Assembly (NCBI GenBank): GCA_039923495.1
Contig: JBDTCO010000228.1
Span: forward strand, 1 to 64,000
Direction: 5' to 3'
Length of the DNA: 64,000 nt
DNA from: JBDTCO01 sp039923495
GTDB taxonomy: Bacteria > Myxococcota_A > Polyangia > Palsa-1104
Shown piece by piece: positions 42,519-50,514 of this stretch. The position numbers and the translations under genes were made by a program. Below the pieces are notes generated by a model. That model saw only the letters and a list, made by a program, of their open reading frames with translations, did no database searches and was not told the origin of the DNA. Position 1 is the first letter of the stretch. The number at the start of each line of letters is the position of its first letter.

Positions 42519-43505
42519 CTACCCGATCTTCACCACCATCCGGCCGCGCACCTTGCCTTCCAGGTACGCAGCGAAGTGTCCGGGGAGCTCGTCGAGGTCG
42601 ATGGTTCGTACCGCCTTCTGCACGCGCTCCGGCTTCCACTCCGCGGCGAGCTTTGCCCAGACGCGCTGTCGCGTCGGCATCGGGCAGTTCACGCTGTCGG
42701 TGCCGAGAAGGTGGACACCGCGCAGGATGAAGGGCATCACCGTCGTGCTGAGCTTGTGGCTTGCGGCGAGGCCGACCGCAGCGACGGTACCACCGACCTT
42801 CTGCATCGACAGCAGCCATGCGAGCATGTCGCCGCCGAGGTTGTCGACCGCGCCCGCGTATGTCGCCCTGTCGAGGGCGCGCACCTTCGTCAGGTCGATG
42901 TTGCTGCGCAGCAAGATCTCCTGCGCGCCGATCTCGCGCAGGTATGCCTCCTCCTCTGCCTTACCCGTGATCGCGACGACGTGGTGCCCGAGCGTCGCCA
43001 GGATCTCCACCGCCACCGAGCCCACGCCGCCGGTCGCGCCCGTCACCGCCACCGGTCCGTTCTGCGGGCGCAGCCCGTTGTGGATCATCAGCTCGATGGC
43101 GAGCGCGGCCGTGAAGCCGGCGGTGCCGAGCGTCATGGCGTCGAACGACGACATGCCTTCTGGACGCCTCACGACCCAGTCGGCCGGCACGCGCACGCGC
43201 TCGGCATAGCCACCGTCGTGCGCGACGCCGAGGTCGTAGCCCGTGACGAGCACTTCATCGCCCGCAGCAAAGCGCGAATCCCGCGACGACTCGACCGTCC
43301 CCGCGACGTCGATGCCCGCGTTCGTCGGGAACTTGCGCATGATCCTGCCGCTACCGTCGTGCGACAACGCGTCCTTGTAGTTGATGGTCGAGTGCTCGGC
43401 AAAAAGGACGACCTCGCCCTGATCGAGCTCGTCGATCGTCATGTCCACGAAGCGGCTCGTGACCTTGCCGCCCTCGTCGAAGCTCCGGTACGCCTTGAAC
43501 GTCAT
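42519..43505 (-). CDS. YhdH/AcuI-type quinone oxidoreductase (MDR superfamily)
   Basis: 328 residues. N-terminal GroES-like domain (INYKDALSHDGSGRIM, GIDVAGTVESS) and a Rossmann domain with VTGATGGVGSVAVEILA (about 153-169). No structural zinc cysteines, as in the zinc-independent YhdH/AcuI branch; the start FKAYRSFDEGGKV and the end GRMVVKIG are typical. Homologues reduce acryloyl-CoA or other enones with NADPH. Monocistronic here. Confidence 0.9.
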   Translation of the reverse strand: MTFKAYRSFDEGGKVTSRFVDMTIDELDQGEVVLFAEHSTINYKDALSHDGSGRIMRKFPTNAGIDVAGTVESSRDSRFAAGDEVLVTGYDLGVAHDGGYAERVRVPADWVVRRPEGMSSFDAMTLGTAGFTAALAIELMIHNGLRPQNGPVAVTGATGGVGSVAVEILATLGHHVVAITGKAEEEAYLREIGAQEILLRSNIDLTKVRALDRATYAGAVDNLGGDMLAWLLSMQKVGGTVAAVGLAASHKLSTTVMPFILRGVHLLGTDSVNCPMPTRQRVWAKLAAEWKPERVQKAVRTIDLDELPGHFAAYLEGKVRGRMVVKIG

Positions 43506-43629
43506 CGTCGTGCCTCCGCCCCGAGGCGAGACGCGTTCACGTTGCCGGCCATCCAGATCCGCATCTGCGCATCATGCCTCGAAGAAGCGATGACCGCGTC
43601 GTGTGCATCCGATCTGCGGGCCTACCCAC

Positions 43630-43776
43630 ATGCTCGAGAAATGCGACTGTGATGCTCCTCTGCGCTACGTCCTGACCGCGACGGGTTGGCTCGTTCGCTG
43701 CACGAGCTGCCGGCACGAGTGGATCGAGCGGCTGCTGTCGGCGGCCCACCGCAAGGTGCCCGACGAACCGACCTAG
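43630..43776 (+). CDS. 48-residue zinc-finger-like protein
   Basis: From ATG 43630: CDCDAPLRYVLTATGWLVRC then TSCRHEWIERLL. Two Cys pairs (C-x-C and C-x2-C) about 15 residues apart with an intervening hairpin resemble MJ0042/zinc-ribbon-5 modules. No other domain. Function unknown; 75 bases before the enoyl-CoA hydratase gene. Confidence 0.5.
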   Translation: MLEKCDCDAPLRYVLTATGWLVRCTSCRHEWIERLLSAAHRKVPDEPT

Positions 43777-43850
43777 CAAGCGACGCGCCGTCGTCTCGCC
43801 GATCGCGACGTGAGTAGGTCCGCTCGTGAAGAAGTGATACGTGTTGGAAC

Positions 43851-44630
43851 ATGACCGCGACGCGCACGGAGACCTTCGGCGAAGGTCTGCTCCAGGTAAC
43901 GCTCGATCGCCCCGACTCCGCCAATGCGATCGACGCGACCATGGCGCTCGAGCTGGCGGACCTCGGCCGTCGCTGCGAGGCCGATGCGTCCATTCGTGCG
44001 GTCGTGCTCACCGGCTCGGGCACCCGGTTCTTCTGCGCGGGCGGCGACATCGGCAGCTTCGTTTCCGCGGGTGACGCGCTCGCCCCGATGCTGCGCGAGC
44101 TCACGATGCACCTGCACGCGGCGCTGAGCTCGTTCGCGCGCATGAACGCGGTGCTCATCACGGCCATCAACGGCGCGGCGGCCGGCGGTGGCCTGGGGCT
44201 CGCCATCGCGGGCGACCTCTGCATCGCGGCGCGGTCGGCGTCGTTCAAGTCGGCGTACACGGCCATCGGTCTGTCGCCGGACGCCTCCACTTCGTTCTGG
44301 CTGCCGAAGCTCGTCGGGGTGCGACGCGCGCAGCAGATGGTCCTCACCAACGTGACCGTCGACTCCGCGCGCGCGCTCGAGTGGGGCCTCGTGACGGAGG
44401 TCGTCGAGGATGCGCAGCTCGTGTCCCGCGCCCGCGCTCTCGCCGTCGGGATCGGCGCTTTGCCGGGGCCGAGCGTCGCGGCGTCGCGGCGCCTCCTGCT
44501 CGAATCCATGGAGGGCGCGAGCCTCACGGAGCAGCTCGATCGCGAGGGCCGCAGCATCTCGCAGCTCGCGCTCACACCCGAGGCCAGAACGCAGATCGAT
44601 CGCTTCCTCTCGAAGTCGAAGAAGGGCTGA
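43851..44630 (+). CDS. enoyl-CoA hydratase/isomerase (crotonase superfamily)
   Basis: 259 residues. LDRPDSANAID at the start, oxyanion-loop residues in FCAGGDIGSF (about 63-72) and INGAAAGGGLGLAIAGDL (about 105-122). The second catalytic region reads GLSPDASTSFWLPKLVG: Asp instead of the Glu typical of hydratases, as in PaaG-like isomerases. So it may isomerise rather than hydrate its CoA ester. An acyl-CoA-binding protein gene follows after five bases, supporting an acyl-CoA role. Confidence 0.88.
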   Translation: MTATRTETFGEGLLQVTLDRPDSANAIDATMALELADLGRRCEADASIRAVVLTGSGTRFFCAGGDIGSFVSAGDALAPMLRELTMHLHAALSSFARMNAVLITAINGAAAGGGLGLAIAGDLCIAARSASFKSAYTAIGLSPDASTSFWLPKLVGVRRAQQMVLTNVTVDSARALEWGLVTEVVEDAQLVSRARALAVGIGALPGPSVAASRRLLLESMEGASLTEQLDREGRSISQLALTPEARTQIDRFLSKSKKG

Positions 44631-44635
44631 ACGAC

Positions 44636-44890
44636 ATGTCACCGACCGAGCGCTTCACCGCCGCACAGGACCGAGTCAAGACGCTGAAGACAGCGCCCGG
44701 CACCGACACACTGCTCGAGCTCTACGCTCTCTTCAAGCAGGGCACCATGGGCGATGTCGACGGCAAGCGCCCCGGCATGCTGGACCTCAAGGGCCGCGCG
44801 AAGTACGACGCGTGGGCGAAGCGCAAGGGTCTCTCGCGCGATCAGGCGATGGAGGCGTACGTCGCGCTCGTCGACAAGCTCGTCGGGTAG
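44636..44890 (+). CDS. acyl-CoA-binding protein (ACBP)
   Basis: 84 residues from ATG 44636. ELYALFKQGTMGDVDGKRPG (about 28-47) and GRAKYDAWAKRKGLSRDQAM (about 53-72) carry the YxLYKQ-x-x-x-GD and K-x-D-A-W motifs that bind the acyl-CoA nucleotide. Four-helix bundle of normal ACBP length. Bacterial ACBPs are uncommon but recur in myxobacteria. It buffers acyl-CoA pools, here with an enoyl-CoA hydratase/isomerase. Confidence 0.92.
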   Translation: MSPTERFTAAQDRVKTLKTAPGTDTLLELYALFKQGTMGDVDGKRPGMLDLKGRAKYDAWAKRKGLSRDQAMEAYVALVDKLVG

Positions 44891-44893
44891 CCG

Positions 44894-45772
44894 CTACCCG
44901 TAGAGCCGCGACGCGTTGCCCCACAGCAGCGCGTCGCGATCCTTCGCGTCGGGGACGGCGTGAAGCAGCCGCTTCAGCTCGCGGTCCCACGCGTACGGAA
45001 GGTTCGGAAAGTCGGTGCCGAAGAGCAGGCGATCGGCGCGGCCGGGGAACAGCTTGCCCGGCGGGTCCTCGTCGAAGAAGCCGGCGATCGCCATCGTCGT
45101 GTCGAGGTACAGGTTCTCGTGGCGATCGAGCAGCTGCAGGTACGCGTCGTACTCGTCCGCGCCGAGGTGCGGCACCACGAGCGTGAGCGTCGGATGGCGC
45201 TGCAGCACGTGTTCGATCTGCTGGGCGCCGCACAGGCCGCGCACGTCGAGGCCATAGCCCGGCGACGCCGGCTCGCGACCCGCGTGGATCACGACCGGCC
45301 GCTGCGCGCTCGCACACAGCGCATAGATGGGATCGAGGCGCGCGTCATCGGCCGCGAGCTTCTGCACGTGGCAGTGCAGCTTGAGCCCGCGCAGGCCGAG
45401 ATCGAAGGCGTTCTTCACCACGGCCTCCGCATCGGGCTCACCCGGCATCACGGTGCCGAACGGGACGATCTGCGAGTGCGCGCGCGCAAGCTCGGCGACG
45501 AATGCGTTGAGCGCGCGCGCCATGCCGGGCTTGTGCGCGTAGTGCAGCGCCGTGAAGCGAGCGACGCCATGCGCGAGCAGGAACTCCACGACCTGCTCGG
45601 CGTGCAGCCGGTAGCGGATGGGCCACGCGTGCGCGTCGAACCACCGCCAGATCGCCTCGAACACCCGATCGGGGAACAGGTGCACGTGCGCGTCGTACAC
45701 GCGTAGACCCTCGGGTACATGCCCCCCTTCCTCGTCGTCGATCGCGGGGCGCGGCAGCGCGTACGCATTCAT
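44894..45772 (-). CDS. amidohydrolase-2 family metal-dependent hydrolase
   Basis: 292 residues from ATG 45772. Barrel with YDAHVHLFPD (HxH metal motif, about 25-34), GLKLHCHVQ (about 131), RPVVIHAGRE (about 157), VVPHLGADE (about 192) and GTDFPNLPYAW (about 252), which gives the usual His/Asp ligand set of ACMSD-type and TIM-barrel hydrolases. Substrate unknown. Convergent with the ACBP gene. Confidence 0.85.
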   Translation of the reverse strand: MNAYALPRPAIDDEEGGHVPEGLRVYDAHVHLFPDRVFEAIWRWFDAHAWPIRYRLHAEQVVEFLLAHGVARFTALHYAHKPGMARALNAFVAELARAHSQIVPFGTVMPGEPDAEAVVKNAFDLGLRGLKLHCHVQKLAADDARLDPIYALCASAQRPVVIHAGREPASPGYGLDVRGLCGAQQIEHVLQRHPTLTLVVPHLGADEYDAYLQLLDRHENLYLDTTMAIAGFFDEDPPGKLFPGRADRLLFGTDFPNLPYAWDRELKRLLHAVPDAKDRDALLWGNASRLYG

Positions 45773-45964
45773 GCGTGCAACGTAGCGCGTATGCTCGTGG
45801 TCGTGACGAGTCGTCGACGCGTTCTCTGCTACGCCAGCGCCGGGGCTCGACCTCGGCGCTCGTGAACCCGGTCTTCGGGGACGACGCGAAGGGCATGCCC
45901 GGATACGCTGGCTCTGCCGCGCGCCTCCTTGCACACCCGGGTAACCGATAGCTCGACGCTGCTG

Positions 45965-47041
45965 CTAGTCGACCGGGTAGTCCGTGTAGCCCTTCTCGCC
46001 GGGCGTGTACGCACGACTCATGTCGGGCTGACGCAGCTCGCGACCCTCCTTCAGCTTCGTCACGAGGTTGGGGTTGCCGAGGAAGGGCCGGCCGAACGCG
46101 ACGAGGTCACAGTGCTTCGCCTCGAGATCTTTCTCCGCGCGCGCCAGGTCGTAGCCGCCGGAGAGGATGAGCTTTCCGCCGAAAGCGCCGTGGATCTCCT
46201 GCTTGATCTTCTCCGGCACGTGGGGCGCGCCCATCGACGAGTGATCGACGATGTGGACGTACGCGAGGTCCAGCGTGGAGAGGCCGCGCGCGAGCTCGAT
46301 GTAGAGCTCGTCCATCTTGTCGTCGGCCTTCATGCCGTTGAAGGCGCCGTACGGAGACAGGCGGATGCCCGTGCGGTCGCCGCCAATCTTCTCGGCGACG
46401 CGACGCGTGACCTCGAGCGCGAAGCGAGTGCGGTTCGTGACGGTTCCACCCCACTCATCCGTGCGCGCGTTTGCGCCGGTGTTGAGGAACTGATCGACGA
46501 GGTAGCCGTTGGCGCCGTGGATCTCGACGCCGTCGAAGCCCGCGTCGATCGCGTGGGCCGCGCACGCGCCGTACTCACCGATGGCCCTCTCGATGTCGGC
46601 GGGCGTCATCGCAACCGGCGTGGGATACGGCTGCTCGCCCTCCTGGTCCGTGTGCATCTTGCCCGGCGCCGCAAGCGCCGACGGACCGACGACGCGCGCG
46701 CCCTTCGGCATGTTGAGCGGGTGGCCGACGCGTCCCGTGTGCATGATCTGCAAGAAGAGGTGACCGCCCTTTTCGTGCACGGCCCTGGTCACGGACTTCC
46801 AGCCCTCGACCTGTGCGGCGTCGAAGCAGCCGGGGATGCGGGCGTAGCCGAGGCCATCCGGCGAGGGCGACGTGCCCTCTGTGACGATGAGGCCAGCCTC
46901 CGCGCGCTGCGCGTAGTAGATGGCGACGATCGGGCCTGGGACGTTGCCGATGGACCGGCTGCGCGTCATGGGCGACATGACGACGCGGTTCTCGAGCCTC
47001 GACGGACCGAGCTGGAGCGGGGAGAACAGAATCTCGGACAT
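45965..47041 (-). CDS. Old Yellow Enzyme family alkene reductase (NemA-like)
   Basis: 358 residues from ATG 47041 with GAGG upstream. FMN-binding barrel: LFSPLQLGPSRLENRVVMSP, LQIMHTGRVGHPLN, then DGVEIHGANGYLVDQFLNTG and ANARTDEWGG (substrate-binding His/Asn pair), GIRLSPYGAF, and DLVAFGRPFLGNPNLV at the phosphate site. Reduces activated C=C bonds or nitro compounds using NAD(P)H. A flavin reductase gene is 61 bases upstream on the same strand. Confidence 0.92.
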   Translation of the reverse strand: MSEILFSPLQLGPSRLENRVVMSPMTRSRSIGNVPGPIVAIYYAQRAEAGLIVTEGTSPSPDGLGYARIPGCFDAAQVEGWKSVTRAVHEKGGHLFLQIMHTGRVGHPLNMPKGARVVGPSALAAPGKMHTDQEGEQPYPTPVAMTPADIERAIGEYGACAAHAIDAGFDGVEIHGANGYLVDQFLNTGANARTDEWGGTVTNRTRFALEVTRRVAEKIGGDRTGIRLSPYGAFNGMKADDKMDELYIELARGLSTLDLAYVHIVDHSSMGAPHVPEKIKQEIHGAFGGKLILSGGYDLARAEKDLEAKHCDLVAFGRPFLGNPNLVTKLKEGRELRQPDMSRAYTPGEKGYTDYPVD

Positions 47042-47102
47042 GAGGACCTCGCGTGGTGACTCGATAGGATGCGACGAGCCGTCGTCCCGTTTCTCGCGTC
47101 CC

Positions 47103-47594
47103 TTATTCGATCGGCGAGAAGCGGCCATAGCCGCCGCGGTGGAAGAGCAGCGGATGCACCGCGCGCAGCACCGCGAACGCTCGAACCTCGCCGAGCACGA
47201 TGTCGTGATCTCCGGCCTCGTGGACGGCGTATGCATCGCAGTCGAACCACGCGACGACGTCGTCGATGATGGGCAGCCCCGCCGGCGAGAGCGAGTGCGC
47301 GAGGCCCTCGAACCTGTCGGCGTCGCGCGACGCGAAGCGGCGACACACCGCCTCCTGATCGAAGGCAAGCACGTTCACGCAGAAGCGCTTTGCAACGGCG
47401 ATGCGAGCCCACGTGCTCGACTTGCGGTCGGGATAGAACGCGACCAGAGGCGGCGTGAGCGACACGGAGTTGAACGTACCAACCGTCATGCCGACGCGCG
47501 CGCCGTCCTCGTCGACCGACGTGACGATGGAGACGCCGGTCGGGTAGTGACCGAGCACATCACGGAAGTACCGGGGATCGGACGGCGAGCTCAT
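47103..47594 (-). CDS. flavin reductase-like FMN-binding protein
   Basis: 163 residues. YFRDVLGHYPTGVSIVTSVD, GMTVGTFNSVSLTPPLVAFY, WARIAVAKRFCVNVL and the late VLGEVRAF...LLFHRGGYGRF are the flavin-reductase (HpaC/DIM6-type) pattern of a split-barrel FMN-binding fold. It likely supplies reduced flavin to oxygenases. It is upstream of the OYE gene and probably co-transcribed with it. Confidence 0.88.
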   Translation of the reverse strand: MSSPSDPRYFRDVLGHYPTGVSIVTSVDEDGARVGMTVGTFNSVSLTPPLVAFYPDRKSSTWARIAVAKRFCVNVLAFDQEAVCRRFASRDADRFEGLAHSLSPAGLPIIDDVVAWFDCDAYAVHEAGDHDIVLGEVRAFAVLRAVHPLLFHRGGYGRFSPIE

Positions 47595-47659
47595 GGGATC
47601 GACCTCGAGGTTCGAAACGTGCGCGGAGAGGATCGTCGGGATGCCTCTCCGCGGCCTTC

Positions 47660-48214
47660 CTAGTGACCCGTGCCCATGTCTCCGCGTCGGCTGGCCTCGA
47701 AGAGGAACCAGGTGCGACGCTCGGTCTCGTCGATCCAGTTCTCGATGAGGCTGGCGGACGCGATGTCGCGGTGATCGTTGCAGACGTCGTGGACCGTGCG
47801 GAGGCGCTCGGCGAGCATCTTGTTGTCCTCGCGGAGCTCCGCGAGCATGTCGAGTGGATCGACGTAGTCCGCATCGTTGTCGCTGATGCGCTGCAGGCGC
47901 GCAATGTGACCGATCGAGCGCAGCGTCATGCCGCCCACCTTGCGGACACGCTCGGCGATGGCGTCGGTCATCGCGAAGATCTGCGTCGCCTGCTCGTCGA
48001 GCAGCAGGTGGTAATCGCGGAAGTGCGGACCGCTGACGTGCCAGTGGAAGTTCTTGGTCTTGAGGTAGAGCGCGAAGACATCGGCGAGCGTAGCGTTGAG
48101 GCCGCCCGCGATGTCCTTCGTCGCCGCGGCCGACAGATCAGTCGGGGTCGCGATACGCGCCGTACGCGCGGTCTTGAGCCTGTCCTTGCTGCTTGCAGCT
48201 ACCTTCTTCGCCAT
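47660..48214 (-). CDS. Dps-family ferritin-like DNA-protection protein
   Basis: 184 residues from ATG 48214, which has GGAGG at good spacing. A Lys/Ala-rich N-terminal tail (DNA-binding in other Dps) precedes the four-helix bundle. The ferroxidase ligands are in NFHWHVSGPHFRDYHLLLDE (about 55-74), and the expected MTDAIAERVRKVGG helix follows. Stores iron, detoxifies peroxide and condenses DNA in stress. Confidence 0.9.
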   Translation of the reverse strand: MAKKVAASSKDRLKTARTARIATPTDLSAAATKDIAGGLNATLADVFALYLKTKNFHWHVSGPHFRDYHLLLDEQATQIFAMTDAIAERVRKVGGMTLRSIGHIARLQRISDNDADYVDPLDMLAELREDNKMLAERLRTVHDVCNDHRDIASASLIENWIDETERRTWFLFEASRRGDMGTGH

Positions 48215-48307
48215 ATCGTGGACCTCCGTGTCGGGTGACATCGTAGCGCCAAAGCCCGGCGCGCGGCTAAATGGGGAAGCTCACTAACGAGAGCGAGGAT
48301 GCCACGA

Positions 48308-49246
48308 CTATCCGATGAGCCCCGTCGTGATCGCGAGCAGCGTCAGCGTGGCGAGCGCGAGCCACAGCGCGACAGCCTGCACGAGCGGACGCACGCCCAG
48401 ACCGCGCAGCGCATCGCGCGACATGCCGAGGCCGATGAGGAACAGCGTGAGCGACAGCAGCCGGTGCGCGCCTGCGGCGACGAGGTGGCCCACGCTCTGC
48501 AAAGGCGGCACGAAGGTGACGAGCGCGGCGATGCCCACGAAGCCCGCGATGAACCACGGGCGCTTCGGCGCCGCGGTGCTCTCACCCCCGCGTGCACGCG
48601 CGAGCGAGATCGCGAACGTCACGGGCACGATCCACAGCGCGCGCGCGAGCTTCGCGGCAGTGGCGACCTCGAGCGCGCGCGTGCCGTACTGCGACGCTGC
48701 ACCGACGACCGAGCTCGTGTCGTGGATGGCGAGCGCGCACCACAGACCGAACGCGTCCTGCTTCATCGCGAGCGCGTGCCCGACCACGGGGAACACGAGC
48801 AGCGCGACGGCGTTGAGCAGGAAGATGGTGACGAGCGCCATCGACACGTCTTCCTCCTTCGCGCGCACGACCGGCGCGACGGCCGCGATCGCGCTGCCGC
48901 CGCAGATCGCGGTGCCGACGGTGACGAGGAGCGAGACGTCCTTTCCCACGCCGATCTTGCGACCGAGCAGCGTGCCCAGCGATAGCGCGAGCCCGATGCC
49001 GACCACGGTATAGCCGAGGCCGTGCAGGCCGACGCGCGCGACGACCGCGAGGTTCATACCCGCGCCGAGGCCCACCACCGACCACGTGAGCGAGCGGTGC
49101 GCGAACAGGCGCGTCCGGTGCGCGAACCGGTTCCCGAAGACGATCGCGTAGGCGATGCCGGCGAGCAGCGCGAGGGCCGGCGAGACGAAGAGCGAGGCAA
49201 GACCGAGGAGCAGGAGCGGCATGACCAGAAGGTGCGACGCAACCAT
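48308..49246 (-). CDS. YeiH/UPF0324 family membrane exporter
   Basis: 312 residues from ATG 49246 (an ATG at 49279 lies within the palindrome and is less likely). About ten helices. VGLGAGMNLAVVARVG, SLLVTVGTAICGGSAIAAVA, AIHDTSSVVGAASQYG and LTLFLIGLGMSRDALR are the conserved YeiH blocks. The family is annotated as putative sulfate or sulfonate exporter. Divergent from a LysR gene, the arrangement seen for YeiH/YeiE in other bacteria. Confidence 0.9.
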   Translation of the reverse strand: MVASHLLVMPLLLLGLASLFVSPALALLAGIAYAIVFGNRFAHRTRLFAHRSLTWSVVGLGAGMNLAVVARVGLHGLGYTVVGIGLALSLGTLLGRKIGVGKDVSLLVTVGTAICGGSAIAAVAPVVRAKEEDVSMALVTIFLLNAVALLVFPVVGHALAMKQDAFGLWCALAIHDTSSVVGAASQYGTRALEVATAAKLARALWIVPVTFAISLARARGGESTAAPKRPWFIAGFVGIAALVTFVPPLQSVGHLVAAGAHRLLSLTLFLIGLGMSRDALRGLGVRPLVQAVALWLALATLTLLAITTGLIG

Positions 49247-49272
49247 TCGTACAGAAAGCCGTGATTGTCGAT

Positions 49273-49297
49273 ATCCCATCAGTTAACCTGATGGGAT
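49273..49297. promoter_or_regulatory. perfect palindrome between yeiH-like and lysR-type genes
   Basis: Arms ATCCCATCAG (49273-49282) and CTGATGGGAT (49288-49297) are exact inverted repeats around five bases TTAAC, a T-N11-A-like LysR site. The right arm contains the lysR ATG at 49296, so binding would also block lysR expression. Confidence 0.7.
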
Positions 49298-50189
49298 GCG
49301 CGACCTCGATCCGAGCCTCCTCGGCACGTTCCTGGCGGTCCTCGACGCGGGGCGCATCTCGGCGGCGGCGAAGGCGATCCACCTGTCGCAGCCGGCGGTG
49401 ACGGCGCAGATCCGCAAGCTCGAGGATGCGCTCGGTGCCTCGCTCTTCGTACGCTCGGTCCACGGCGTCACGCCGACCGAGCGTGGGCTGCGCCTCGAGA
49501 CGTACGCCCGCTCGATGCGTGTGCTGCTCGCCGAGGCCATCGCCGACGTCGCCGCCACGGAGGAGCAGAAGGGGCCGCTCGTCGTCGCAGCGAGCACCAC
49601 GATCGCAGCGCACGTGCTGCCCTTCCTCCTCGCGGCCTTCCGCGCGCAGCACCCGACCGTCCCGCTGGACGTGCACGTCGAGAACACCGAGCACGTCGTC
49701 GAGGAGGTGCGCTCTGGTCGCGTGCCGCTCGGGCTCGTCGAGGGTCACGCGCGGGCATCGGGCGTGCGGCTCGAACCCTTCATCGACGACGAGATCGTCC
49801 CCGTGATGGGGCGCGAGGCCACGTTCACGGTCAAGCAAGCGCGGGACCTCGAGCACGTGCCGCTCTTGTGGCGCGAGGCCGGCTCGGGAACGCGTGCGGT
49901 CGTGGAGAGGGCGCTCGTCCGCGCGGGCGTGCGACGCAAGAAGGTGCGGGCGCTCGACGTGGAGCTGGGCAGCACCGAGGCGATCCTCGGGGGCGCGGTG
50001 GCAGGCCTCGGGCTCGCGTTCGTCTCGCGGCGCTCTGCACGCGCGCACCTCGATGCGGGCCTCGTGCGCCTCGTGCCGGGGCTGGCGCTCGTCGTACAGC
50101 GGACGTTTCGATGGGCCCTGCCGACGGGATCACTATCGGGACCTGCCGCCTCCTTCTACGCGCTCGCGCGACGCACGCCGCTGGGCTGA
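49296..50189 (+). CDS. LysR-family transcriptional regulator
   Basis: 297 residues. N-terminal winged HTH (LLGTFLAVLDAGRISAAAKA, LSQPAVTAQIRKLEDALGAS, LFVRSVHGVTPTERG) and an effector-binding domain from about residue 90 (PLVVAASTTIAAHVLPFLLA; GLVEGHARASGVRLEPFIDD). Similar in order to CysB/CbbR-like and YeiE regulators. It is divergent from the YeiH-like exporter with a palindrome covering its own start codon, suggesting that it controls both genes. Confidence 0.9.
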   Translation: MRDLDPSLLGTFLAVLDAGRISAAAKAIHLSQPAVTAQIRKLEDALGASLFVRSVHGVTPTERGLRLETYARSMRVLLAEAIADVAATEEQKGPLVVAASTTIAAHVLPFLLAAFRAQHPTVPLDVHVENTEHVVEEVRSGRVPLGLVEGHARASGVRLEPFIDDEIVPVMGREATFTVKQARDLEHVPLLWREAGSGTRAVVERALVRAGVRRKKVRALDVELGSTEAILGGAVAGLGLAFVSRRSARAHLDAGLVRLVPGLALVVQRTFRWALPTGSLSGPAASFYALARRTPLG

Positions 50190-50307
50190 GGCGAGGATGC
50201 GCTTCGTGACGTTGGCGCGCCGAGCAGGCGTCGCAGGTCACCGGAATGAGTCACGCGGACGTGGTGCGGCCGATGCAGCAGGCGAGGGCTCAATCGAGGA
50301 GCCCGCC

Positions 50308-50514
50308 ATGAGCAACGTCGACAACAACCCGCAGGAGAAGACCGTCCATCCGAAGGGTGACGACAAGTACGACAACTACGGCTCGCGGTTCGCGCGCGAC
50401 GAGGAGGGCCGCACGACCAATGGCGAGGAGCGCCGCGACTTTCAGAAGGACGCGGCGAAGGAGCCGGTCCGCGGCGGTTCACCCGTCGTGCCGAAAGACG
50501 CGTCTACTCGCTGA
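50308..50514 (+). CDS. small hydrophilic hypothetical protein
   Basis: 68 residues, charged and rich in Asp, Asn, Lys and Arg (GDDKYDNYGSRFARDEEGR), probably disordered. GAGGAG precedes the ATG. Similar in character to the small protein at 8677-8886. Its 3' end overlaps the convergent monooxygenase gene by 11 bases. Confidence 0.55.
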   Translation: MSNVDNNPQEKTVHPKGDDKYDNYGSRFARDEEGRTTNGEERRDFQKDAAKEPVRGGSPVVPKDASTR

